Source: Maniola hyperantus
Lineage: Eukaryota > Arthropoda > Insecta > Lepidoptera > Nymphalidae
Assembly (NCBI RefSeq): GCF_902806685.2
Contig: NC_048546.1
Location: forward strand, 558,001 to 622,000
Length of the DNA: 64,000 bases
Reading direction: 5' to 3'
The position numbers and the translations under genes are program-made. Positions 10,736 through 22,412 of this stretch are shown here, one piece after another. Position 1 is the first letter of the stretch. Each line of letters begins with the position of its first letter. The notes beneath the pieces were generated by a model. That model had not been told where the DNA came from and searched no databases. It was given only the letters and a program-made list of their open reading frames with translations.

Positions 10736-11120
10736 AGTTTTTTATTTAATGCTGACTTCAGAGCGCGAGGTAAAAACAAACAGCGCCATCTTGTATAAAA
10801 TTGTGGTACTAATTTTAGGCAAACTACCTAAATATCAGACACCTGGGCAAGGAGGCCATGCCTCGAGGCCTGTACTCACGTCTTGACCTAGGTCAGACAT
10901 TACATTAATTATTCGTAATACCCCGTCCATTAAACATGATAATTTATATAACTACCTAAACATTTTATATTTCTGTTTATGTATGTAATAATGTAAAAAT
11001 GGTTTAATTGCCAAACTAGCCTTATTAGGTAGATATAACTATTTTATATAGAATCTTAAAATTGGTATATTATTCGGTTTTTACTTTATAATAGTTAAGC
11101 AAAATTTTATGAGCAGAATA

Positions 11121-12770
11121 TTAGGGAAGCTTGAAATTGTTATTCGGCAACCCTTTAACGCCCAATCCTGTCACCATAAACGTGCATCCACGGGGCGGTT
11201 TCTGTTCCTCCTCATTCAATAGTTTCATAGAAGCCGAAGTCACAAACAGTATGTCAAAGTTAGGCCCTCCAAATGTCACAGAAGTGACTTGATGCGCGGG
11301 TATATTCACTTTTTGTAACAACTTCCCAGTAGTGGGATCGATTTTGATGACGCCGTCGCCTTTGAACAGAGCGATCCAAAGATTTCCGTCCGTGTCTATA
11401 GTGCTGCCATCTGGATAGGCGTCGATGTTGTTCTTTTTCAAGTCGAAAATGTGTTTGGGATTTGCTGAAAGAAAAATGAAAACTGACTTGTCAAAAATAC
11501 TGTTTTAGGTGATTATAGCACTAATTTAGTAAATAATATACTACTGTAAGCAAGCATAGTGTGGGACGCCCTCCAGCACGATGGACCGACGATATAAAGA
11601 GGCTGGCGGAAAGTAATGTGCTTAACCGGTTAGGATTTAGGAAACGTAGATAGTGAATTGATATTGTATGTAAGTAGTTACCAAGCAAAGACGTTATTAC
11701 GGGGAATCCTAAAAAGGCCTCTTACATATTTCCCCCGTGTCCACATCGTAGTCGTAACGCCGGATGTTCAACTCGATGGTGTCGGTGTAGTAGAAGGCCT
11801 TTCGTTGCAAGTCAAAGGCCAGGCCGTTGGAGATCCCGATGCCACCGCAGAGCTTGGTCACGCCGCCACCGTCGAGGCGGTACAGCGAGCCGTTTATAGG
11901 TTTTATGTTGCCTAGCAATCCTTCGTAGCCCATTGTACCTGGAAACAATAATAATGAGGTGCTGGCGAACAAAACAGTGTAAGTAATTCAGTAATTGCAC
12001 GGAATAAAATTTTTGCTATATGTGCCCCCCTCCCCCATAGTCATAAAAGACACGGAGCCCATTCAACACGATGTTTTCAGGTACTGGTAAGAGATGGCAC
12101 CACTAGTCGATGTAGTTACCTGCAAAAATCCTCCCCCTCGGATCTGCTTTGCCATCGTTGATTCTTGTGAGAGGCACCACGTTTGCATCAACCGTCCCCA
12201 ACTCTCGTACCACAGTTGCGGGACTTCCTTCTCCACCGTCCCATTGCACGATGGTGAAGGTTCTCTCCAAGCCCACCAGGAACTGGTCTGTTGTTCCCTC
12301 CACTGGAACTATGAAACCGACGCGGCCACCTGAGAAATAAATAGCAAAAATCTAAGTACCTATTATTAAATTAAAAATCCAAATGGCGCAGTTGTATACG
12401 GCTATTAGGGCCTTCTAAATTTTCGCAGTTAAAGCGCACTTAAAATAAATACTTATTAGATACCGATATAGGTAGATACTTGCTTTAACGGTGAAGAAAC
12501 CGGCATGCCTAAAAGTTCTCTATTAATGTTTTCTAAGGTCTGTGAAGTGTGGCAGACTATGGCTTAAACCCTTCTAATTCTGAGAGGACACCCGTGATCA
12601 TCATGTTTCTTACCAAGTTTGGTCTTGGTGTGCTGCTTGGTGGCGAGGTGGTACTTGTGTATGGAGCAGTTCCGGATGTCCACGAAGAACAGCGCTTGCT
12701 GCCGATCATCCCAGTGCGGACCCTCGCCGAGCAGCAGCTGGTCGGTTATTTTCTCCACTTTAGCTGACAT
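11121..12770 (-). CDS. SMP-30/regucalcin (gluconolactonase-like) gene 2
   Basis: Second SMP-30-family gene, facing gene 1 tail-to-tail with about 400 bp between stop codons. Coding exons (minus) are 12770-12614, 12329-12120, 11938-11726 and 11464-11121: 924 nt, 307 aa, all phases consistent. Exon 1 is 157 bp, exactly as in genes 1 and 3. Motifs are LGEGPHW, RINDGKADPRGR, GISNGL and YPDGSTIDTDGNLWIA, so the family's metal-binding and catalytic positions are kept. Exon 4 is continuous where gene 1 has an intron. ATG 12770 follows a splice acceptor, and a likely 5' noncoding exon lies at about 13445-13304. Almost identical to gene 3, especially in exon 4, so this is a recent duplicate or is kept similar by gene conversion. 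Confidence 0.93.
11545..11655 (+). mobile_element. RTE-type LINE fragment
   Basis: It reads as the 'RPPARWTDDIKRLA'-like end of an RTE-type reverse transcriptase (gacgccctccagcacgatgg, then gacgatataaagaggctggc). It lies in the intron between exons 3 and 4 of SMP-30 gene 2, antisense to it. Confidence 0.5.
12440..12605 (+). mobile_element. SINE body fragment in SMP-30 gene 2 intron 1
   Basis: It matches the SINE body ('tgctttaacggtgaag', 'gcatgcctaaaagttctc', 'agactatggc', 'cttctaattctgag'). It ends next to exon 1 of SMP-30 gene 2. A homologous fragment lies near 17850-17960 next to gene 3 exon 1, so the insertion may predate the gene duplication. Confidence 0.45.
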
Positions 12771-13303
12771 CTGCAAATAAATTCATACTTTTGGCAGTAG
12801 CCATTAAAATATAAGGAACTAAAAGCTTCAGATACCTAATTCTACATTTCCTAAGGATGCTCAGGAGTCTGGTTTCGAAACGTGCGTCCAGTTGTTTTGG
12901 GGGAATTTGTGTGATGTTTTTATTCAAGAAACACAGAATAATTACTCAATTAGATAAGTCCGGGTTGTTAATCTAAAATCTGTTAAGTAGGTACTTATTT
13001 TAAAAAGCAACATTAGTTTAAAAACAATTAGGTACCCTTCCAACATAAAAACACGGAATAGGAACTCTGGTAATATTTCCGTTTATTTTTCTTTTAAAAA
13101 ATTCCTATACATAAGTACCTATAACTATACCTAGTTATAATATATTAGGTATATGATTAAAATATATTTGATCGTAGCTATTACGCTTACCTTATCAATC
13201 TTATCTATTTTTTATTAAGTACCTACCTAAGTATACTTATTCATACAAATACAAATACAAATTATTTACATAATATTTTTATTTACATAAAAGCTTAACA
13301 TAC

Positions 13304-13445
13304 CTTTAAACGCCCGACTTCGACGAGTTGTTAAAAGTTTCTTATCAGTTATGTACAAACGCTTGCAAATATGCTACCAAAACGATAAACAAATAAAAAT
13401 GGTTGTTGTTTACGCGTTATGTGTTACAGGATTGGTACAGACTGC
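13304..13445 (-). promoter_or_regulatory. Candidate 5' noncoding exon and promoter of SMP-30 gene 2
   Basis: On the minus strand a stretch ending in 'cgtttaaag' is followed by a donor (gtatgttaag) at 13303. It is conserved with gene 3 (22412-22303), including the 'aacaactcgtcgaa' block. The left boundary is set by a GCAGTCTGT initiator-like site that matches TTCAGTCTGT in gene 3. Conservation between duplicates supports it but could also reflect simple recent copying. Confidence 0.45.
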
Positions 13446-13582
13446 AGAAGAACAATTCCGGCACTGACCTGGGTTGGCTGTGGAGTGTCGTGATTATACC
13501 AATGTAATTTATAATTATACCAAAATAACACATAGCACTACTTCGTGAATATTATGTACCTATATCTAGTCTACAACTGATA

Positions 13583-13905
13583 AAAAACCGACCAAGTGCG
13601 AGTCTGATTCGCACACGAAGGGTCCCGTACCATCTCTCGTCTCAGATAAAACCCTTTAATGTGCAACACTGCAAGTTAATAAGAGACAGCGCCATCTACA
13701 TGTGCATGAAGTAAACTATTTTTTCGTGTACACATTTTAAATTTTTTTGGTGACGGAACCACAAATTTTTGGATTCACTCCTTTACTTGTGCTATAAGAC
13801 CAATTTCTAGATTCTAGATCAACGGGAAGTGCCCTCTATAGGTTTTCTTTATCATTAAAATTAAATAATTAAGTTAGGGTTCCTTTTGATGTACGGAACC
13901 CAAAA
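13583..13905 (+). mobile_element. 'gttccgtac' repeat, shortened copy
   Basis: It begins 'aaaccgaccaagtgcgagtc' and ends 'gatgtacggaacccaaaaaa'. It is shorter than the 430-bp copies. A second partial start follows at once, at 13906-13960. Confidence 0.55.
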
Positions 13906-14128
13906 AAACCAGCCAAGTGCGAGTCAGACTCGCGCACCGAGAGTTCCGTACCTACTTACAGAAGTAAAACGGCAAGATTCACTTTTGTTAACGAACAGCA
14001 AAACTAAATGTTTGTAGAAAAAAACCTATTTTAGAGCGTTGACTTTATTTTTCCTAAAAAATATAAATAAATCTCTATTGACGATATATAGCAGATTTAA
14101 AAAAAATATTAATTCATATTCATCACAC

Positions 14129-14400
14129 TCCAACTCAAGAATAAATAAATATAAATTGAAAAAAAAAATGTTTTTAATTTAATACGGGTAGCTCATTTCA
14201 ATCAATACATATACATTACAATAAATATTAGGAATAGAATAGAAATATTTTTCAATTTAACTTTTGAATCGTTAATCGCATCTATGAAGGCTGACTAAGA
14301 GCGTAAGGTAAAAACAAACCGCGCCATCTAACATAAATTTTTGCTACTAGTTTTAGGTAGACAATCGTAAATATCAGCCACGCCCGGTCAAGGGGAATTG
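14129..14400 (+). pseudogene. Relic of the 3' end of SMP-30 gene 1
   Basis: The first bases encode TLQLKNK followed by stop, matching the last codons of gene 1 (TLQLKDK, stop). Gene 1's own 3' flank follows: 'aataaataaatataaattga', then after a short insert 'gcgtaaggtaaaaacaaacc', 'gccatctaa' and 'ttttaggtagac'. Compare 10694-10860. It lies just downstream of gene 3, exactly where gene 1's end lies relative to gene 2, so it is the passenger edge of the duplication. No upstream gene 1 exon is present here. Confidence 0.75.
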
Positions 14401-14483
14401 GAAATGGTAATAATTTGATTAATTTTTTTAAATTGGGAAACTTGAGAAAAAATAAAACAACTTTTTATTTAAATACAAATAAA

Positions 14484-14580
14484 AACCGGCCAAGTGCGAT
14501 TAAGACTCACGCACCGAGGGTTCCGTAATACAGTCGTATTTTTTCGTCATTTTTCACGAGAAATCAATTAATTTTAGCAA
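14484..14580 (+). mobile_element. 'gttccgtac' repeat, 5' fragment
   Basis: 'aaccggccaagtgcgattaa' to the 'cagtcgtattttttcgtcat' block; truncated after about 95 bases. Confidence 0.55.
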
Positions 14581-14949
14581 TCAAATAACTTTACAATTTT
14601 TTCAAAATCGAGTAGAAGGAAACTTGGGAAAAATAAAACACAAAAACTCTTTATTTAACTACCTACTTACAAATAAAAATTTGCATTTATTTATAATACA
14701 CACTTACGTAGTTACTTAATTCTTATACCTAAACGAAAAATTCCATCCATTAAACGTGATAATTATGTACTTACCTAAACATTTTATATTTCTATTTATG
14801 CGGTTAAATTTTATGAAAAAAATGATTAATTGCCAAACCAATCTTAGTCTAGGTAGATTTTTACCTATTTTATATAGAATCTTAAAATTGTTATATAAAT
14901 AATTTTGTTTTTACTTTTAATAGTTGTGCAAAATTTTATAAACTGAATA

Positions 14950-17900
14950 TTAGGGAAGCTTAAAATTGTTATTCGGCAACCCTTTAACGCCCAATCCTGT
15001 CACCATAAACGTGCATCCACGGGGCGGTTTCTGTTCCTCCTCATTCAATAGTTTCATAGAAGCCGAAGTCACAAACAGTATGTCAAAGTTAGGCCCTCCA
15101 AATGTCACAGAAGTGACTTGATGCGCGGGTATATTCACTTTTTGTAACAACTTCCCAGTAGTGGGATCGATTTGGATGACACCGTCGCCTTTGAACAGAG
15201 CGATCCAAAGATTTCCGTCCGTGTCTATAGTGCTGCCATCTGGATAGGCGTCGATGTTGTTCCTTTTGAAGTCGAAAATGTGTTTGGGATTTGCTAAAAG
15301 AAAAAATTAGGTAAGTACAATTTTTTCTCTCAATTTTACAGGCTCTAGGAAAAAAATCTTTCACGTCATTTGTCGTGTAGGTACGCTTGGTGTTGGGGTA
15401 CGGAACCCTAATAAAGGCCACTTACATATTTCCCCCGTGTCCACATCGTAGTCGTATTGCCGGATGTTGAACTCGAAGGTGTCGGTGTAGTAGAAGGCCT
15501 TGCGCTGCAAGTCCCAGGCCAGGCCGTTGGAGATGCCGATGTCGCCGCAGAGCTTGGTCACGCCGCCACCGTCGACGCGGTACAGCGAGCCGCTCGCGGG
15601 TTTTATGTTGCCTAGCGGTTCTTCGTGGCCCATTGTACCTGGAATTTTAAATTACTAGGCGTATTTACCTAAATTCACAACACAATCAGTATCAGAGATT
15701 CGACTAACTACGTCTGTTTGGAAACCTGGAATAAGGTCATACTCGTATATTCAATGTACTCTGTGGTCAAGACGTGCATCGCTTGATAAAATATTAATGT
15801 CGCTACCCACACACACACACCACAGATTCCAGAACACGATGTTGTTGCTCAATGATAAGAGATGGCGCCACTAGTCGCTTACATCTCGTGGTCAGTTACC
15901 TCCAAATATCCTCCCCTTCGGATCAGCCTTGCCATCGTTGATCCTGGTAGGAGGCACCACATCTGCATCAACCGTCCCCAACTCTCGTACCACAGTTGCG
16001 GGACTTCCTTCTCCACCGTCCCATTGCACGATGGTGAAGGTTCTCTCCAAGCCCACCAGGAACTGGTCTGTTGTTCCCTCCACTGGGACTATGAAACCGA
16101 CGCGACCACCTGCGAAATAAATAACAAAAAAGTCTTAAGTATAATTAAATACTTAGTCAATTAAAAATCCATATGGCGCGACTTTATCCTGTACTAGCTT
16201 ATGCTCGCGACTTAATAGCTATCTGCATTCCAAATTTCAGCCCGATACTTCCAGTAGTTTGAGCTGTGCGTTGATAGATCAGTCAGTCAGTCACCTTTTC
16301 CTTTTTTATATTCAGATACGGCCGAAAAGTAATCCATCTGTGAAGCGATTACGCACTGCAGTTCCGTCATCCGTGAGAATACCAGCGATTATCTACGACA
16401 TATGTCATAAGCTACCATACAAAACAAAATGGAACGTATTTTCACGGACTCGGATCGGATGAGTGCGTAACCGGCGTAATCTTAGCATCGTTGTTGTCAA
16501 TCTTCTTACTTGTTTATATCTTACCCATATCGATAGATTATAGATATACCTACATGGATAAATACTTAGATCGATTTATTTTTATTTATTTATCTCAGCT
16601 GATATGGTATTTAAGATAAAGTAAAAGGGAGATTAAGTAACTAATGTTTTATATTGAAATAAGTAAAATATTTAAGGTGGAATGCCGTTGTTACTAGATG
16701 ATGTCCGCGACTTCGTTCGCGTGGATTTAGGTTTTTAAAAATCCCGTAGGAACTCTTTGATTTTCCGGGACAAAAAGTAGCCTATGTTCTTCCCCGGGAT
16801 GCAAGCTTCTTCTTCTTCTTCGTTCTGGGCTGGTTTCCCGTTTCCGCACTAAAAACCTTTCCGTCTGTTGTGCGTACCTAATATGTAATGATGCAAGCTA
16901 TCTCTGTAGACTGTAGGTACCAAAATTCCTCAAACAAAATCGGTTAAACGGATGGGCTGTGAAAGGCTAGCAGACAGACAGACGACACACTTTCGCATTT
17001 ATAATATTAGTATAGAGGATCATGAGCCGTGATAGCCCAGTGGTTAAGACCTCCGGACTATTCGGTAGATCGGTGATCGATCCCGTGCACGTAGCAGCAC
17101 CTCTACATTTTCGGAGTTAAGTGCGTTTTATAAGCAATAAATTACTTTTTAACCGACTTCAAAAAAAGGAGGAGGTTCTCAATTCGTTGGAATCTTTTTT
17201 TTTTCTTATTTTTTTTATTTTTTATGTATGTTCCCCGATTACTCGAAGACGCCTGGACCGATTTTGAAAATTCTTTTTTTGTTTGAAAGGGTATACTTCA
17301 AAGTTGGTCCCATTTCAATTTGGTGAAGATCTGATGAACATCTTCGAAGATAGATACTGGAACTCCTCAACGGATAAGAGTAAATTGGTCGCGATCAGTG
17401 TAATAGCTTAGTAAACAGTAGATTTTTAACCAGTCATAGCATAATTCCATGGGGCCACTAAAAATTGAGAAATAAAATTTTTTTACAAAAAAAATAAAAA
17501 CCGACTTCGATACAGAAACACTAAAAATTGAAAAATAATTTAATTTATTACCGAATATATTATGTATACAAGAGTTAATATAGTTCCATAATAATATTTT
17601 TTGGGGTCGGTGCCAATGAGGTGCCATTGTGGAGTCTCATAAAAATATGAAGTCTAGACGATTCGCGCAGCTAAAGCTAATTGGCACCGGCACCAAAAAG
17701 TATTATTATGGAACTATATTAACTCTTGTATACATAATATATTCGGTAATAAATTAAATTATTTTTCAATTTTTAGTGTTTCTGTATCGAAGTCGGTTTT
17801 TATTTTTTTTGTAATTTTTTTTCAACTAAGTAGGTACTTAATTCCTTGATTTAACGATGAAGGAATTCACACACCCTTTCCCAGTTCTCGAAGGTGTGTG

Positions 17901-18315
17901 AAGTTTACCCTCACTGGGCCCGCGTGGTTGACTATGACAAGCCCTTCTCAGTCTGAGAGTAGACCCGCGGGGCGATTACGTATCTCGCGATCATTGCTGT
18001 CAAACGTCCGGCTAGAGAGAGACAGCAATAGCCACAAAGCAAAATAAAAAGAAGAAGAGAGACAGCAAATGAAATATCGCATTGCTACTGCTGTCGCTAC
18101 TGCAACGTTTTACCGTGCTCTAATAAGCCGGCAATGGGTTGATCATCATGTTTCTTACCAAGTTTGGTTTTGGTGTGCTGCTTGGTGGCGAGGTGGTACT
18201 TGTGTATGGAGCAGTTCAGGATGTCGACGAAGAACAGCGCCTGCTGCCGATCATCCCAGTGCGGACCCTCGCCCAACAGCAGCTGGTCGGTTATCTTCTC
18301 CACTGTAACTGGCAT
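14950..18315 (-). CDS. SMP-30/regucalcin (gluconolactonase-like) gene 3
   Basis: Third SMP-30-family gene and near-copy of gene 2. Coding exons (minus) are 18315-18159, 16109-15900, 15638-15426 and 15293-14950 (924 nt, 307 aa). Exon lengths and phases are identical to gene 2. LGEGPHW, RINDGKADPKGR, GISNGL and YPDGSTIDTDGNLWIA are all present, so there is no sign of decay. Introns are much longer than in gene 2 because of added repeats, especially intron 1, which contains SINE and Helitron-like debris and a 17.46-17.82 kb foldback. A probable 5' noncoding exon lies at 22412-22303, giving a leading intron of about 4 kb. Likely a cytosolic lactonase/regucalcin like its neighbours. Confidence 0.93.
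16195..16315 (+). mobile_element. Helitron-like 'gatcagtcag' fragment
   Basis: It starts 'actagcttatgctcgcgact', then jumps to 'tagctatctgcattccaaat' and 'gttgatagatcagtcagtca'. It is an internally deleted copy lying in intron 1 of SMP-30 gene 3. Confidence 0.55.
16690..17013 (+). mobile_element. Helitron-like (Lep1-type) element
   Basis: 'actagatgatgtccgcgact' at the left, 'ttttccgggacaaaaagtag' in the middle, and 'cacactttcgcatttataat' with attag at the right. About 80 bases near 16805-16885 are an extra insertion relative to other copies. Confidence 0.6.
17022..17160 (+). mobile_element. tRNA-derived SINE, head only
   Basis: It has the tRNA-like head ('gtgatagcccagtggttaag', then 'ggtgatcgatcccg' with a mutated B box) followed by 'gttaagtgcgttttataagc'. 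The body is lost where the next repeat begins. Confidence 0.55.
17460..17825. repeat. Foldback element with arms of about 130 bp
   Basis: The left arm (about 17505-17620) and right arm (about 17685-17810) are near-perfect inverted copies: 'cgacttcgatacagaaacac' against 'gtgtttctgtatcgaagtcg', and 'tatacaagagttaatatagt' against its complement. About 60 bases separate them. No open frame. Sits in intron 1 of SMP-30 gene 3. Confidence 0.75.
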
Positions 18316-18373
18316 CTGCAAATCAATTCATACTTTTGGCACTAGCTTATAGTAAGTACCTATATAAGGAAAC

Positions 18374-18768
18374 TAGCTTATGCTCGCGACTTCATCCGCG
18401 TGGACTACAAAATTTCAAAACCCTATTTCACCCCCTTAGGAGTTGAATTTTCAAAAATCCTTTCTTAGCGGATGCCTACGTCATAATAGCTATCTGCATG
18501 CCAAATTTCAGCCCGATCCGTCCAGTAGTTTGAGCAGTGCGTTGATAGATCAGTCAGTCAGTCAGTCATTCAGTCAGTCAGTCAGTCAGTCACCTTTTCC
18601 TTTTATAAAATCCTTTCTTAGCGGATGCCTACGTCATAATAGCTATCTGCATGCCAAATTTCAGCCCGATCCGTCCAGTAGTTTGAGCAGTGCGTTGATA
18701 GATCAGTCAGTCAGTCAGTCAGTCAGTCAGTCAGTCAGTCACCTTTTCCTTTTATATATATAGAAGAT
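18374..18768 (+). mobile_element. Helitron-like element with internal duplication
   Basis: Starts 'actagcttatgctcgcgact'. The segment 'aaatcctttcttagcggatg' through the GTCA tract to 'ccttttcctttta' occurs twice in tandem (from about 18455 and from about 18607). Each copy ends in a (GTCA)n microsatellite at 18549-18592 and 18702-18740. Confidence 0.65.
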
Positions 18769-18818
18769 AGGTAAAAGCTATCAAGTCATTCTACTGGTGA
18801 TGTGTGGGCACACAGCTT

Positions 18819-19555
18819 TAAAAAATAAACATTTTTCTTCTTTATTCTACTTACATTTCCTGAGAATGCTCAGGTGTCGTCAATTGTGTTTTGGGCGATC
18901 TGTGTGGTGTTTTAAATTATTATTCAAGAAAATATCATAGCCCCACGGAAAAACAGAATATACTTGTTGTTATTTAAAAAACCGACCAAGTGCGAGTCAG
19001 GCTCGCACACTGAGGGTTCCGTACTACAGTCGTATTTTTTCGACATTTTGCACGATAATTCAAAAACTATGATGCATAAAAATAAATAAAAATCTGTTTT
19101 AGAATGCACCGGTATCCTTTCATAATTATGATACCCCACTTGATATAGTTATCTTACTTCGAATATTGAAAATACTAATTATTAGTAATTCATGAACACA
19201 ATTTAATTTTTTTGTGTGATCTAACCCTAAATTCACGGTTTTCAGATCTTTCCCCAAATGTCAGCTTTAAGCCTATCTGCCAAATTTCATGATTCTAGGT
19301 CAACGGGAAGTACCCTGTAGGTTTCTAGACAGACAGACGGACAGACAGACAGAGACAACAAAGTGATCCTATAAGGGTTCCGTTTTTCCTTTTGAGGTAC
19401 GGAACCCTAAAAATAAACATTTTTCTTCTTTATTCTACTTACATTTCCTGAGAATGCTCAGGTGTCGTCAATTGTGTTTTGGGAGATCTGTGTGGTGTTT
19501 TTATTCAAGAAAATATCAGAGCCTCACGGAAAAACAGAATATATAGGTACTTGTT
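18819..19555. repeat. 'gttccgtac' element flanked by a direct duplication of about 140 bp
   Basis: The element proper lies at 18978-19412. The flank 'aaaataaacatttttcttct' through 'cacggaaaaacagaatat' is present on both sides (about 18821-18962 and about 19411-19545) with few differences. It resembles 12840-12950 upstream of gene 2. The duplication is far too long for a target-site duplication and suggests unequal exchange or a staggered repair event. Confidence 0.6.
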
Positions 19556-20058
19556 GTAATTAAAAAAACAAATTCCATCAATTTAAAAATATAGATAGAT
19601 AGGTACCTAAGTACGTATAGGTACAGTTCGTGGCAGAAAGTTGTCTCTGACACTCATACATATTATGTGACGATTTGTCGGTCTCAACGATAGAGACAAT
19701 ATGCTCTACAAATCTGCTTCTAAAGGTCGATGTACATCACTTTCTGTCGTTTACTGTACATCGACCTTTAGAATGAGATTTCGGCTTTGTAGAGCGTTGT
19801 CTCGTCTCTGTCACTCATACCTATGTGACGTTTTGTCGGTCTCAACGACAAATACAATGCTCTATAAAATCGCTATCTCTTTCTAAAGGTAGTATGTACT
19901 TACATTATTTTCTGCCGCGTACTGTACTTAGTATATAACCACCTATTTAAACAACTTGTAATAGTTACTATGAAGATATTTCTGCGTCCGGCCTTTGAAA
20001 TAATTTCGATGCTTCGAGCCTACTATGCTACTATACTGCCTACCTATGGATAGAGTAA

Positions 20059-20517
20059 ATAAAACCGGCCAAGTGCGAGTCAGGCTCGCGCAATGAGGGT
20101 TCCGTACTACAGTCGTATTTTTTCGTCATTTTGCAGGATAATTCAAAAACTATGATAGGTACATAAAAATAAATAAAAATCTGTTTTAGAATGCACAGGT
20201 TAAGACCTTTCATATGATACCCCACTTAATATAGTAATCTTACTTAGAAAATTGAAAATACTAATTATGACCACTATACTATAATTCATGACCACAATTT
20301 AATTTTTTTGTGTGATCTAACCCTAAATTCACGGTTTTCAGATTTTTCCCCAAATGTCAGCTATAAGATCTACCTACTTACCTGCCAAATTTCATGATTC
20401 TAGGTCAACGGAAGTACCCTGTAGGTTTCTTGACAGACAGACATACAAACAGACAGACAGACAACAAAGTGATCCTATAAGGGTTCCGTTTTTCCTTTTG
20501 AGGTACGGAACCCTAAA
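20059..20517 (+). mobile_element. 'gttccgtac' dispersed repeat
   Basis: Complete copy from 'aaaaccggccaagtgcgagt' to 'gaggtacggaaccctaaaaa' with an internal cagacagacag tract. It lies in the long first intron of SMP-30 gene 3. Confidence 0.65.
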
Positions 20518-21169
20518 AATGCGTAGGTAAGTACCTACTGGTTTGGTTACGAGATGATTACGTACGAGGTTCAATTTCATTGTATGGACGCGGAACAAAT
20601 ACCTACAATCTACTAAGTAGTAAACTATGCTAGCGTTTTTTGTATGCGTTATGGACATTTCCATTGAATAATAGACTTCGCTTTTATGTTGGTAGCTAGT
20701 TACCTACCTAGTACCTACCTACCTATTGACTAATCTACCGGCTACCATCATATTCATAATCAATAACACAAAAATCTAAAAGACCCTTACAACACTTTAA
20801 TTTCAAGAACTACCTACTTAGGTAAGTATTTTCTCAAACAACTTTCGCACTCTTAACGGTGACGCGTGCGCGAACTGACTTCCTTGAAAAAGGACCCCGG
20901 ATGGGTTCGAAACTAGTCGGGGTAGCGTCGACTAAACTCGTGAGTATAGTCACGTAAACACGTGAGAGATAAATATAATGGAAATCACTCACGATAGTTT
21001 AAACGCTAAAATACAAAATACTTAAATACCTACCTACAATAACATACAAGTATACTCGACGACTAATCCCTCCACTTTACTGCAACGCTTATCTTCAGGT
21101 CATCAGGTGATATGAATCCATATTTCACATGATATAAAGGTAACACATAGGTACCTAATAAAATGCTAT

Positions 21170-21620
21170 ACACTTATGGAACGCGCTTAACAAGCGCGTT
21201 CCATCGTACCCAGGGGCAGAGCCGGCTGCATATTCGCCGCCGGGGTGCGAAAGTCTGCGCCCCACCCCGCCTTAGAAGTATCTAATAATTACCTGCACAC
21301 ATTTAGTACGCGACAGATCGAGCTGGCAATCAAGGTATGAGAAATATTGTGCGAAATTTTGCACAATATTGCCCATGGGAGACATATATTATTTGTTTCT
21401 TTTTCGGCACGGCCAGAAATCAAATCTAGGTAGTTAGCGGTCGGCTTGACGCCCCCTAGGACTCTGCGGAGTGCACCGCACCCCTTGAACCCCCGGGTAA
21501 AGATGGCCCTGCCCAGGGGTCAGTTTGAGTCGCCCCGGAGCCATGGGGAAAATTTGGCTCCGGTGCGGCTCAAACCGACCCTCGCGGCGCTCGCTCAGCA
21601 TAGTCTTTCATAATTATCAC
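21170..21620. other. GC-rich repeat debris
   Basis: A palindrome 'gaacgcgcttaacaagcgcg' starts near 21179. GC-rich stretches follow ('gccggctgcatattcgccgc', 'ggctccggtgcggctcaaac'). They look like retroelement debris, and no open frame or known domain was recognised. Confidence 0.35.
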
Positions 21621-21624
21621 CTGC

Positions 21625-21807
21625 AGGGCGATTGTCTAAAACCTGCATCAATCATTATTACAATCTCAATTGTTCTGATTGGCTGAATTTGTGCCATTCT
21701 TGTTGCAACAATGCATTGTAGCCAATAGTGAGCGAGCATTAACCAATCAGAGATGATTGCGATCGTGACATTGTACATGTCAAACAACCACGGTAGGGCC
21801 ACTGGAT
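21625..21807 (-). mobile_element. About 185-bp MITE-like repeat, copy 2 of 3
   Basis: 'gcagggcgattgtctaaaac' to 'cacggtagggccactg'. Same family as 1683-1867 and 40777-40962. Confidence 0.55.
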
Positions 21808-22099
21808 ATATTTTATTGTATTACTTTTTGACGTGAAATTGTCTTAAGTATCTCTACCGGCTAAAACTCATGTGTGGGTTCAACGTATTGTGTTATCATA
21901 TCAACCAAGACGCGGAGCCGGCTGGCACGACTGTTGGACTCGGAATAGGTCTGTAGCTATTAAATATTTCCTTTGATTTTACTTTTAAAAATTTCCTATA
22001 TCGTCTAAAGTAGGCTTAAAATAGCTTTGACCGTAGTTCTTATGCTGGGTTACCTATCAATTTTTATCGGTAGGTAGATATATCTAATACTTATGAAAG

Positions 22100-22283
22100 A
22101 AAAAGCGGGCTGACTGATCTATCAACGCACAGCTCAAAAACTACTAAACGGATCAGACTGAAAAGCATGCAGAATGCAGATAGCTATCTTGACGTAGACA
22201 TACGCTAAGAAACGATTTTGAAAATTCAAAAATAGTGGGTTGATGTAGTCCACGCGGACGACGTCGCGGGAATAAGCTAGTTA
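22100..22283 (-). mobile_element. Helitron-like 'gatcagtcag' fragment
   Basis: Minus-strand copy with 'gtccgcgtggactacat' and 'gttgatagatcagtcagc' blocks. It lies just downstream, in the minus sense, of the candidate 5' noncoding exon of SMP-30 gene 3. Confidence 0.5.
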
Positions 22284-22302
22284 ATTATAAAGTTTAACAT
22301 AC

Positions 22303-22412
22303 CTTTGAACGCGTTTCGACGAGTTGTTTTATTAGTTAATAGCTTCAGCCTGTTATAAACGAATAAAAAAGAATTTGTTTATGAGTTTGATAGCTGTGTG
22401 TTAAACAGACTG
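22303..22412 (-). promoter_or_regulatory. Candidate 5' noncoding exon and promoter of SMP-30 gene 3
   Basis: Minus strand: a TTCAGTCTGT initiator-like site at about 22412, then 'aacaactcgtcgaa', then 'cgttcaaag' followed by the donor gtatgttaaa at 22302. The layout matches 13445-13304 in front of gene 2. Confidence 0.45.
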
